From: Antedon mediterranea
Taxonomy: Eukaryota; Echinodermata; Crinoidea; Comatulida; Antedonidae
DNA: 64,000 nucleotides
Direction of reading: 5' to 3'
NCBI RefSeq assembly: GCF_964355755.1
Contig: NC_092679.1
Location: forward strand, 19,460,932 to 19,524,931
The position numbers were made by a program, and so were the translations under genes. Under the pieces are notes generated by a model. That model made no database searches, had not been told where the DNA came from, and saw nothing but the letters and a program-made list of their open reading frames with translations. Below, in pieces: positions 51,901 to 63,900 of this stretch; positions within the stretch are counted from its first letter, which is position 1, and each line of letters starts with the position of its first letter.

Positions 51901-54900
51901 TAGATTGAGCACACTTAATTAGATAGTAAATTTCTATAATTTCTAATACATGGACATTGTAAACCTATAAAATCCCTAAAGTAGTTAAAGTGAATGCGTA
52001 TGGAGATGCTTTAGGATACGTATATCATTTATTAGCAAGTATCAAATATTCCATAGAACTAGGTTTTATTTTAGATAAGTAAATGTCTGATTAATTATTA
52101 GGTTATAGATTGATTAATAAGCAACAAGGATGTCAAATATCTATTAAAAACGTTTCTTTGGTCTTGCCGTAAAAATCAATATTGGAATGCCCACAATACT
52201 TGACCAAGACTCCATCAAATGCAGACATTATGATTACAAGACAATCTAGAACTCTCTGTGTCTTCTTTTAGCAAATAAACGCAGACGCATTTAAGACATT
52301 TTTAAAATTAAATACCTCTTGATGACTTACAAATTGTCTAGCAAAATGTTTACACTGGTTTGTTTTTTTTTATAATGGTCTTAAAAAACCATTATTACAG
52401 GTTAAATTTACGGTTAGAATTTCATGTTTGAAAGGTGAAAAATATTATAGTCTATATCGTGCCTGCTTACCTGGATAAACACGACATAAGCCCTTTTCCA
52501 CGAAGTGCGAAACAATTACGAAAAGAAGAATTTAGCGGTAGCTCACCTCCATGATAAATGGGACAGTCCGCTATAGCGCCCTCTAGTGGGACCACTCCCA
52601 CGTAATACCGTCATCATTTCTTTTCGTATCGTCGTAGTTGACAGACACGAAGTTTTTTCGAAGAGAAGACGAATTTCAAGGAATTCTACAGACTAGAATA
52701 GTCTAGCTAGCCGAGGCTAAGTTTAACTTTCATTATTATTGATACGTTGGAATACGTTGCCGTTGTTGTTTAGACAAGGCAGAAATATCGTTTCTTATTG
52801 TTATTTTGAGAATTTGATACGTTGCAAACCGTTGACTCGCCTAGCAAGCGAGTCAGAAATAGCTTTAGAGTTCACCGGGGTCACCGGCCGAGTGTAGGCA
52901 ACGCTATACAACAGAATCAGTCAGGCGCTAGGTTAAGAGACTGTTTGTTAGGTAGTTGATTGTGTGTCTGTTAGACAGGTGTTTTGCACCATCATGCCTA
53001 AGCAAGAGTGTGTCCAGTGTAGGGGCCCGCGGACGACGGTGAAATGGGATCGCCACATGCGATGTATTAAGTGCCGTACGTGCAATCAGGATAACCCGTG
53101 TGACGTTTGCGTTCGCTGGACGCCAGCCAAGTTTGCGTCGCTTCCGCGGCCCGTGGAACGCACTGTTGAGGTCGGTGTTCCGGAGGAGTCCGCGCCTGTG
53201 GCGGCTCCAGTGGTAGCTACGCACGATGTCGTGCAACGCGAGGAAGAGCCTGTGGCTTCCGTTCCACTTGCGAAGGAGGTTATTCTCGGCGCCGCGCCTG
53301 TTCCCGCTGCGGCCTCTGCAGCCCCGGACCCTAATGAGTTGTCTCCGGCGTTGCTGCATGCCATTGCGGCGGCGGTAAGGGCTTTACCAAGGGACGAGCC
53401 TACGGTAGCCCCAGCCCAGCGTCCTCCGATTCCGTATTATCCGGTGCCCCCTCCTCAGACACCACTACCGCCCTTTTCTGAGGGTGCTTCGATGGAAGAC
53501 GACTATTTGTCTGATCGGACTATGGTCACGCTCTCGGATGAGGAGAGAGCCGCGTCGCTTAGGGGGCCCGGTGAGGAGGGTTTACAGGCGCTCGTGAACA
53601 GAGTTCTTCCGGCGGTACTGGCCTATCTTGGAATCGACTACTCGCTCCGCGAGCCTAAGCCTGCGCCTTCAACTAAGCGGTTTTCTACTTTCGGCATGCG
53701 TACGCCTCTTAGGAAAAGCACTACCTGTCCGGTGGTGCCTCTCGACCAAGAACTGATCGACCGCTTAGACGTGTTTGCGCGCGACTCAACAACGACACGT
53801 AGAGCCGCACCGTACATTCTCTCGTCGGCCTTTCCGGTGCCGTCAACGCAATTTGATAAGTACATCATTGCACCGGGAGTGCCTGATGCAGCCAAAGACC
53901 GCGTCCGAGAGGACCAGGGCGTAGAGGCTGGCAAGACCAACTACTTGGCTCCGAAGGCTGCTAAGACAGAAGAGACGCTTCTCGCAGTTGATAGAGCGGC
54001 CCGCGAGACAGTACGCGTGACGTCTATTTCTGGTTATCTCTTGTCGTTCCTGGCGGACCCGGAACACCCTAGAGAGCGTGATGACGAGGTCATCGCTTTG
54101 CTGCAGCAAATAACTGGTCTTATCGCTGATCAGCAAGCGTTTATTTCCGTTACGTCGGCCGCTGCTCGCCGGGTCAACGTCCTCCAGGGGACAGATATCG
54201 CGCCAGCGCAATATCGTAGATTCACTACATCGGAATCTTTCGGCGCTAAGGATCTCTTCTTCGGGAGTTTCTCCCAAAAGGAAGATAAGTGGGCGCGTGA
54301 GCGGGAGGCACGTCGTGAAACTCGATCGAGATTCCCGCAGAAACGTCGGGCTAGCCGTGGACGTTCGGGACCATCCAGACCGCCTCCCCTTTTTCCGGCT
54401 CCAGTACCGCCAACGCAACCGCCAGTACCGACACCGGCGCGTCCTGATACGCAGGCTTCTACTTCTTCCCGCGTTCGCACCCCACATGACATCAACAGAT
54501 ATCCCCGACCTGCACGAGGCAGGCCCGGAAGATATGACGCCAGCCATAAGAGCGGCAGGCGTCCGGGTGCGTTCGCGCGTCGCCGGTGACGCGATCGGTA
54601 CGCCCGTCCCCAACATCGACGGGCAGGTGGGGGGTCGCCTAAGACGGTTCGCCCGAGTGTGGGAGACCCTGTCGGAGGACAGGTGGATTCTCGCCACCAT
54701 AAAAAACGGCTACAGCATCGAATTTACGAGCCCCCCGGTGAGCGGGGGCGCTCGGTCGACAAGAATTCCGCCAGAGCCTCTAAAGAGATGTGCGCTTCTG
54801 GACGGCCTCAATTCTCTTCTCCAAAAAGGAGCAGTAGAACCAGTCGACGAACGATGCGCCGTCTCGGGACACGAGTCGACCGTCTTCCTCACAGAAAAGA

Positions 54901-57900
54901 AGACAGGCGACTGGCGACCTATTTTAAACCTGAGGAGTCTAAACAAGCGGTTTATTCGGCCCCAAAGGTTTCGGATGGAGACAGTCTCAACCATCCTTCT
55001 GGGGCTAAGACGAGGAGACTGGGCAGCCTCGATAGACCTGAAAGATGCGTACTTTCACGTTCCTATCGCAGAGGCAGATCGACGTTGGCTACGTTTCAGA
55101 ATCCTCGACCAACTGTACCAATTCGTCGCTTTGCCGTTCGGCCTATCGACGGCTCCACGCGTGTTTACACGCATAGTCAGAACGCTGGCGTCGTTCTTCC
55201 ACAAACATGGAATAAGAGTATTCATGTATCTCGACGATTGGTTGGTCGTGGCCCAGTCCAAGGACAGGCTGATGAGCAGTCTGCAATATGTCCTTCTCGT
55301 AACGGAACAGGCAGGTTTCATTGTCAATCGGGAGAAGTCGTGCCTGGTGCCGACACAGCTCCCGTTATACCTCGGAGCACAGATAAATCTCGTGACGGGC
55401 TTGGCGTGTCCATCCCAACAACGCATCGCGTCTGCAATGAGTGCAGTACGCAATCTAATATCTGCTCGTGCTCCGACGGCTTACGAATGGCTCAGAGCAC
55501 TGGGTTGTCTGGCCAGCTTCGTTGCCTTAGTTCCGTATTGCCGGCTACGTATGAGACCTTTACAGCTGCATCTGCTGGCTCATTACCGACCGCACATAGA
55601 CTCCCTACACAAAGTGGTTCCGTCGAATGCATTCATTCAGACGCATCTCGAATGGTGGCTGGTAGAAGGCAGGTTGACTGTGGGAATGCCGATTCAAAAA
55701 TCTTTGCCGGACGTCCGTATAGAGACAGACGCATCCGAGACAGGCTGGGGCGGTTGCTCCAAGGCACTCCGCGCCTCCGGCCTTTGGACGGTCAAGGAGG
55801 CGCGCTCCCACATCAACCTCCTAGAACTCTGGGCAGTCGTCAGGACCTTGAAGGCCCTTCGACCTCACGTGACCGGTCGTCACGTCCTTATCCATTCCGA
55901 CAACACAACAGTGGTAGCATATATAAATCGTCAGGGAGGCACGAGGTCACCGACGTTATGCTTCCACCTCTGGAGACTGATGATGTGGTGCATAGGCAAC
56001 AACATCAAACTCTCGGCTGCCCACATTGCGGGCAGCCTCAACATTGTGGCGGACGCTCTGTCCCGACAAACACTTTGTCCCACGGAATGGCGCCTTCTAC
56101 CCAGCATTGCCACACTGATATTCGACCACTTCGGGCGGCCTCATATAGATCTGTTTGCGACGTCAGACAACACACAGCTCCCGACCTTCTGCACAAGGTT
56201 TCGGGATGCACGTGCGTGGGCGGTGGATGCCCTATCCATACCGTGGGACGGACTATGGGCTTATGCGTTTCCACCGATCTCACTAATACCAACTGTTCTG
56301 ACGCACATTCAGCGCCATCCTTGCCGGGTCCTTCTGATCGCCCCGGGCTGGGCTCGACAAGCGTGGTATCCACTGCTTCTCGACCTGCTCTACGATCATC
56401 CCCTGCGTCTTCCAGTTCGAGAGGATCTGCTGACGCAGGGCCGAGCTGTGTTCTCACTACAGAACCTACAATCCCTGCGCCTGACTGTATGGCCATTGTC
56501 AGGGATCAGCTCCGAGACTCAGGCATTCCAGATGGCCCTGCCGCCCTCGCGGCGAAATCTCGTCGGGAATCTACTCTTACCGTCTACAATAGCCGATTAA
56601 AGCATTTCTTTACATGGTGCAGGCGCCAACAAATAACACCAGGGTTGGTTACCCTTGGTCAAGTATGCGCCTTCCTGCATTACCTATTTGAGTCAGGTCT
56701 TCAGGTCCGCACCATTTCAGGCTATAGGTCCGCCATTGGGGCGGTGACACCAACACTGAAAGACGGTTCTACGATTTCGTCATCCTCCGTTATCACTCAG
56801 CTGATACGGGGGATGTTCAGACAACGACCTCCAGTCAAGGTCTTGATTCCTCGATGGGATGTCAACGTCGTTCTAGCCGCTCTTACACGCCCGCCATTTG
56901 AGCCTATGAGTAAGGCTTCTCTTTACAATCTCTCGCTGAAGACGGCGTTCCTGCTCGCATTGTCATCGTGCAAACGCCGAGGCGAGCTGCACGCTCTTAC
57001 CTTAGAACCAGGGCATGTGAGGTTCGAGCGAGGCGGCGTGAGGCTAGTGTTTAGGAAAGATTTCCTAGCAAAAACTCAGACGTTGAAATATTCGCCGCCG
57101 GCTGTGTTCGTCCCCACCATCACATCTTACTCGGCGGTTGACGGGGACAAACTTTGGTGCCCAGTGAGGGCCCTCAAGTGGTATATCCACCGCACAAAGA
57201 CAATTAGAGACGGAGTGTCTCACCTGTTTGTCACCTCTGTTCCACCACACCGCGCCGCAGCTAAATCAACCATAGCAAGGTGGGTCGTATCTACAATTCA
57301 AAACGCTTACACGTCATCGGACACACCGCCGCCGGCACACATGCATCAATTGCGCGCGGTTGCCACTTCGTGGGCGTTGTTCGCGGGTGTCCCTGTAGCT
57401 GACATTATGGAAGCGGCATGGTGGCGAACACAGTCTACATTCACCTCTTACTATCTTTCGGATGTGTCCGCTAATCTAGCTCCAGTGGCGACAGCAGTAC
57501 TGAAGCCTCGTCTATAGGTATGTACTGGGGAAAAAATTTTGTTTCTTGTCACCCACCGCCGACTAGATATCTAGTCCGGTGCTACACTGGCTTATGTCGT
57601 GTTTATCCATTTAAGCAGGCACGATATAGACTACACAAACCAGAAATGGTGTTGGTAGTCTATGAGTGCCGCTTACCTGGATAAACGCCCGCCCGCCGTC
57701 CCCTCAGACAAGAGGTCTTGAGAAATGATGACGGTATTACGTGGGAGTGGTCCCACTAGAGGGCGCTATAGCGGACTGTCCCATTTATCATGGAGGTGAG
57801 CTACCGCTAAATTCTTCTTTTCGTAATTGTTTCGCACTTCGTGGAAAAGGGCTTATGTCGTGTTTATCCAGGTAAGCGGCACTCATAGACTACCAACACC

Positions 57901-60900
57901 ATTTCTGGTTTGTGTAATTTTTGTTAGAAAAAAAAGTATATTCAGGAAATATCTCTGAACAAATATGGATTTGTTATCATATATTTAAAATTATATCATA
58001 ACAACAAAGATATTGTTTTTCATTTTTCCTCATTTGTCAAATTGTATTTGCATCGAAAATTAAAAGTTTTACATAATAATTAATTTTAAGGGAATATCGC
58101 CAAACAATCATTTAAAATGATATCAAACAAATATAGGTTTATTTCTTACCGCCAAGACTTATCAAATTATATTTGCATTAGAAATTGAAATGTTGCCATA
58201 ATAATTATGCCATTTGATGTGCTTCTTGATCGGGTACTCTGACATCAATGGTCCGGTTATTAAAATTTAAAGTAGGGAGAATTTGCTGTGGCAGTTTTAA
58301 AATGTTAATATGTATTTGACAGTAGCATTGCAATCTACGTAATATTTTACCAGCTTTTATCATCCCCAGCTATTAACTAATTGCATGTTCTACCTCAAAT
58401 ACACATCATTCACACACATAATTAGCTAATTAGCATTTTTCATTATCATGATTTTTAACAACTTAAGGAGCTTCATGCTGGTAAAAAAAACTACCTGATT
58501 GTATGAATAATACACTAGGGAGTCTCATTACTATATCTTTTTTCATTAGTATTTTTAATTACTTCTTCATGATAGAAAAAAAACACATCTGAACAGCTTG
58601 AAAAGCTTCTAATGATTTTGTCTATTTTTAAACTGTATCTTGTTGCAGAACAACAATTGTGACTATGTCCTAATTGAATACATTGATGTTTAAAAAAAAT
58701 AACATGCTTATTTTTTAAAGATCTAGTTAAATGATATAAATGTACTCAATTTCAGTTGAATGGCACCAATTACAGATTATATTACAAAGTGTACACATAG
58801 ACATAGTCTTTTTTACATGATGGAATTTTCACAAGAAATACCATTAACATTTAAAATACCATATACTCTTTTTGCTGTGATTTTATACCAGAAACAATAA
58901 ATTCCATGCTACACAGAATATGAATATGAAGCTTATTTGTTTCACCTTTATATATTTAATGACATTTGACTTCCTAAGTATTATTTATATCATCAAATTC
59001 TACTTTTCTAACATTTTTTAAAGTTTAGTAAGTAGACTTCTATTGCTAGAATTTTTAACACAGAACCGTTGAAGGAGTTAAATTAAACCTAGGATTGTAC
59101 CATCAGATGCAGTGTTCTCCCAATATAGAAAATTAAGCGGAAGAGTACAAAATTGTATAAAGATATAACTATCTACTAAATACAAAGAAGTCAAATAATA
59201 TTGTACTTTGTCTATCCAATCGACAACATACAGCCTTTGATTGCCCTTGGTCTATGTTTTTAATGGCTAGGCCTAACCTACCACTAAAAGAGTGTTTATG
59301 TACAATTTCCTTACACCTTTTTTAATACTCGTTGGAGTAAATTTAAACCGGCAAATCTTGCTGGCAAAACCTGCTTCGGGAGAACACCACACCGCATCAT
59401 CATTAAACTTGCTCAACATTTTTATATATATGTATATATATTATTTTGTCTTATCGTTAGGTATCTGGGTTGTCTGAGCTAATTCCGGCGCTTTGCGAAG
59501 CTGAACTGAACATTTCGCAATGTCGACGGTGGCGCCTTCATGTGTCCATGTTAGAGAAGCTTTCCTGTCTTCCCAAGTGTCTTACAAGTGATCAAATTTA
59601 TAGTAAATTTATTCCAATTGTAACGAAGCATATTACAATGCATGTAAGTAGTTTCAAAGTATAATACAGCTGTCTCATTTGTCTTTGTGTCCAATGGCTA
59701 GCTATGGTTAGCTACCATGGTCTTTGTGTCCAATGGTTAGCTATGGTTAGCTACCATGGTCTTTGTGTCCAATGGCTAGCTATGGTTAGATACCATGGTC
59801 TTTGTGTCCAATGGTTAGCTATGGTTAGCTACCATGGTCTTGTGTCCAATGGTTAGCTGTGGTTAGCTACCATGGTCTTTGTGTCCAATGGTTAGCTACT
59901 ATGGTCTTTGTGTCCAATGGCTAGCTATGGTTAGCTACCATGGTCTTTGTGTCCAATGGTTAGCTATGGTTAGCTACCATGGTCTTTGTGTCCAATGGTT
60001 AGCTGTGGTTAGCTACCATGGTCTTTGTGTCCAATGGTTAGCTATGGTTAGCTACCATGGTCTTTGTGTCCAATGGTTAGCTACCATGGTCTTTGTGTCC
60101 AATGGTTAGCTACCATAGTCTTTGTGTCCAATGGTTAGCTACCATGGTCTTTGTGTCCAATGGATAGCTACCATGGTCTTTGTGTCCAATGGTTAGCTAC
60201 CATGGTATTTGTGTCCAATGGTTAGCTACCATGGTCTTTGTGTCCAATGGTTAGCTACCATGGTCTTTGTGTCCAATGGTTAGCTACCATGGTCTTTGTG
60301 TCCAATGGCTAGCTACCATGGTCTTTGTGTCCAATGGCTAGCTACCATGGTCTTTGTGTCCAATGGTTAGCTACCATGGTCTTTGTGTCCAATGGTTAGC
60401 TATGGTTAGCTACCATGGTCTTTGTGTCCAATGGTCAGCTACCATGGTCTTTGTGTCCAATGGTTAGCTACCATGGTCTTTGTGTCCAATGGTTAGCTAC
60501 CATGGTCTTTGTGTCCAATGGTTAGCTACCATGGTCTTTGTGTCCAATGGTTAGCTACCATGGTCTTTGTGTCCAATTGTTAGCTACCATGGTCTTTGTG
60601 TCCAATGGTTAGCTACCATGGTCTTTGTGTCCAATGGTTAGCTACCATGGTCTTTGTGTCCAATGGTTAGCTACCATGGTCTATGTGTCCAATGGTTAGC
60701 TACCATGGTCTTTGTGTCCAATGGTTAGCTACCATGGTCTTTGTGTCTAATGATTAGCTACCATGGTCTTTGTGTCCAATGGTTAGCTACCATGGTCAAT
60801 GTGTCCAATGGTTAGCTACCATGGTCTATGTGTCCAATGGTTAGCTACCATGGTCTTTGTGTCCAATGGTTAGCTACCATGGTCTATGTGTCCAATGGTT

Positions 60901-63900
60901 AGCTACCATGGTCTTTGTGTCATATGGTTTAGTTACCATGGTCTTTTTTTTTTCCAATGGTTAGCTACCATGATTCCACCTACCCATAATGAAATATATG
61001 CTATGCATATATTTTTATGCACTGGACCTTTTATCCTAGAAGACTAAAACTATCAGCGAGGAGAGCCTTTCCTGGACCGATTTTACGACTAGGTTCTCAC
61101 ATGCTATTCCCTTACCATTATGTCATATACATTCTAAAAATTGTCTGGTCCTTACCTTAATAACTGAGAAATAGTTGAGATCTTAAGCTCTGTCTACACT
61201 ATCAAAGTTTATGTGACAGGAAAGTGTGATGTGCCCAAATATGGTAGTGATCTGACATCATTGTGTCCATATCACATCACATTTTTTTGTCTAATAAAAT
61301 GTAATAGTGTAGAGAGAGCTTAAGTCATGAGTCTAAATATTTCTTGTCTTTTGCAGAGAGTTCTTCCGGTGAAGCGTGCTGCTGTAAGGACATTGTGTGT
61401 ATTTATGAGATACAACAGAAAACAAGAACACAGGCAAGAGATATGTAGTAGACTAATACAAGGTAAAAAATGCAGCAATTTATATGCTAATTCTTGTAAT
61501 ATACGGACTTCCAAGTGTCTATTCTTATATTGCAAGACTAGAACTTTTTTAGAAGCGGCTTATAATGTAATCTCATCACTGATACAATAATTATTGTTTT
61601 CATTTTACAGAGAATATAGTAGAGCCTTCAGAGGAGACCTTCGTGCCTCCTTAAATGTTTCGGCGTTGGATGTTGTGTTAAAATATATTATATTTTTTGG
61701 GAAAGTGTCCCCTTAATAGGAGTGTAGGTGAATAAAATTGCCCGTAGTCTTAAAATATATTTCCCTTCGTCATCATTTGATAGGAGGGTGTCCCTTTTTA
61801 AAGTTTTATTCACTAATATTTTTCTTTGTGTTTTTTCTAGCCTGCTGTCACTCTAAATCATGTACATATAGGATGCTTTTCATTGATGTTTGCCAGGATA
61901 TCATGGAGTTTTTCTCCAAGGCTTATTTCAAAGATAATTTGTATGAATTTGTATTAGAATTAGCTGAGGATCCTGTTCCCAATGTTAGGTAAGATTACAC
62001 TACACTATCAAACTATATGTGATGCTCTCATATATAGACATGATGATGTCATATCACTACCATATTTGGGAATATCAGTACCATATTTGGGCACACTTTA
62101 TATATAAATTATACTAGTTTGATGTAGACAGAGCTGTTTCTGCTACAAAATATTACCCAAAATGCAATGTGCTCAAACATCCAAGATGAGTAGTTGCCTT
62201 AAGGTCAACAGGGGTGAATAAAATCTTTATATTGCATTGCAGCTAAAACTTACATAGCCCTAACAGGTTAAATGGCATTCAAACACCCAAAAAATTTGTG
62301 TTTTTAACCGTTGTTTTGAGAATGTCATTTAACTTTTTTTTTTTCCTGTTTCTGCTATTGCGAAATTTGGGATAATTTAATAATTGGTTATATATTCGCA
62401 GCAGAAACAAGCAAAATGTTGTTGCTTAATATGATTACTACACAATTTCATGTTCATAATTATTAATATTTTACAGTTTAAAATTCTGCACAATCTTGCC
62501 TATGTTAATTTATTTTACCTGGTTAAATGATAGTGATTGTTTGCAACAGAAATAGGCCAAATGTCGTTATTTGTACTGTGTTTATTCAATATATTACACA
62601 ATTTCATATTCATGACTTATAACATATATTTACATATGTTTACAGGTTAAAATTCTGCACAATCTTGCCTATGTTAAAGTCTCAAATGAAGTTACCTAAG
62701 GATCGACAGATGCTACAAGATTTGGAGTACATGGCAAGGAAGCTAATGCTACAAGAAAACGACAGGGACGTCAAATCCGCAATTAGAAATGTAGGTTACA
62801 TATTTACAAAATAAATCATACTATACTAAATTCCCATGGTCCTGGGTTCAAATCCCATCCTCAGCAAAACAACTCCACTTGAAGAATAAAGCTCTGTCTA
62901 CACTATCAAACTAGTTTGACAAAAAAAAGTGTGATGTGCCCAAATATGGTAGTGATATGCTCAAATATGGTAGTAATATGACATCATCATGTCCATACAT
63001 TTTTTTGTGACATAAAGTTTGATAGAGTTTTAATAGTAATTTATAAACTACGGACAGAATGCGAAATACTATTTTTAATCATGAGAATTATCCAAGTTAC
63101 GATTGGAATTGAACCAATGCCCTCAGATTCTTTAACAAGAAGCTGACTGGTAACCTTATGTGCATACATTATGAACAAATTGTCGTATGCGAGTGGACGG
63201 TTGAGTAGTTTTTTCGTTGAGTACTTCTTTAACGGAGTATTTTGAGCATTGAGATTGTTCTTAACGAAAAAGCTTTCGTTGTCAACGTTTTCTATTCGAA
63301 TGACTTTCTGTTGAGCACAAATTTACAATTCGAATACAAAAAGTACTCAGCGAATCTTTACGTTGACAACGAAAGTTCCCAATCGAATACGACAATTGAT
63401 AACATTTATTTCACTTTTTCCATAAAACATTTTGTGCTTGAAATAAAATGAAAGTACAATTGATCAAAAGTAATAAAGAAATAATAAATAATAGATAAAT
63501 GAGAAAAATTACAATTGTATTTTTATGATTTAATGAGTAAATAGAATTATAGCCTTGCAATTCTGAAGTATTTTTAGTATTTATGTTACTCTATGTATTA
63601 AAATCAAATTCATTAAAATACCGGTTTTCTTATTTCCATTTTAGGCTTCATTCGAATTGGATAAAATTCAAGTTGTTATGGAATCTGTAAGTATTTTACA
63701 CCATGTCAATTTAAGATTAAAACAACTGTTTCAAACCATATTATATTTTTACCATAGATCGGATACATTATACATTTAACATTATTCAAATATTAATATT
63801 TGTAATCTTTTTGGGGTTTTTCGCAGCTTACAAAGCCGGGAACAGAACATGATATTTTAGATCAGCGTAAAGAAGAAGAAGAAAAAAAGATTTTAGAATT

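Larger units (their letters stand above)
52448..57916 (+). mobile_element. Complete DIRS-type tyrosine-recombinase retrotransposon
   Basis: This 5469-bp element has inverted terminal repeats, three overlapping reading frames (Gag-like, RT-RNase H, tyrosine recombinase) and an internal complementary region that joins the complements of both outer ends. This is the DIRS1 architecture. These elements integrate from a circular intermediate by recombinase rather than integrase, so no target duplication is made. Here only TA is shared: flanks read AAATATTA|TAGTC and TGTGTA|ATTTTT. All frames are open and the terminal repeats pair without mismatch, so the copy is young and possibly competent. It lies in the same direction as PPP4R4. 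Its GC content is clearly higher than that of the intron. Confidence 0.95.
50609..59460 (+). other. PPP4R4 intron 14, host of the DIRS element
   Basis: It is 8.85 kb, of which 5.47 kb is the DIRS element; the 5S-derived SINE is also here. The remaining stretches 50609-51460, 51830-52447 and 57917-59460 are AT-rich and hold nothing I recognise. Confidence 0.85.
59644..61356 (+). other. PPP4R4 intron 15
   Basis: It consists almost entirely of the 29/39-bp minisatellite and MITE-1 copy 15. Between them, 61015-61075 contains a weak SINE-like block (TGGACCTTTTATCCTAGAAGACTAAAAC). Confidence 0.85.

Noticed and set aside
52928-54700. Long minus-strand open frames over the DIRS genes
   Set aside because: They are antisense shadows of GC-rich coding sequence without domain resemblance.
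54659-56488. Upstream extension of the recombinase frame to about 950 residues
   Set aside because: This part is the shadow of ORF2, starts with GTG and shows no domain; DIRS recombinases normally start near the end of the RT frame, as the ATG at 56489 does.
59879-60109. Open frame with a repeated peptide over the minisatellite
   Set aside because: It exists only because 39-base units keep the frame; the 29-base units break it, and it lies inside an intron.
59683-60975. CRISPR-like array
   Set aside because: Units are directly contiguous with no variable spacers and the genome is animal; this is a minisatellite.
62830-63160. Two further tRNA-like B boxes (about 62833 plus, about 63105 minus)
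   Set aside because: Only the B box is convincing; A boxes are not recognisable, so they were not annotated.
63240-63400. Inverted repeat CTTTCGTTGTCAACG / CGTTGACAACGAAAG in intron 18
   Set aside because: A real local palindrome, but single, imperfect outside the core and without flanking duplication; not enough to call an element.
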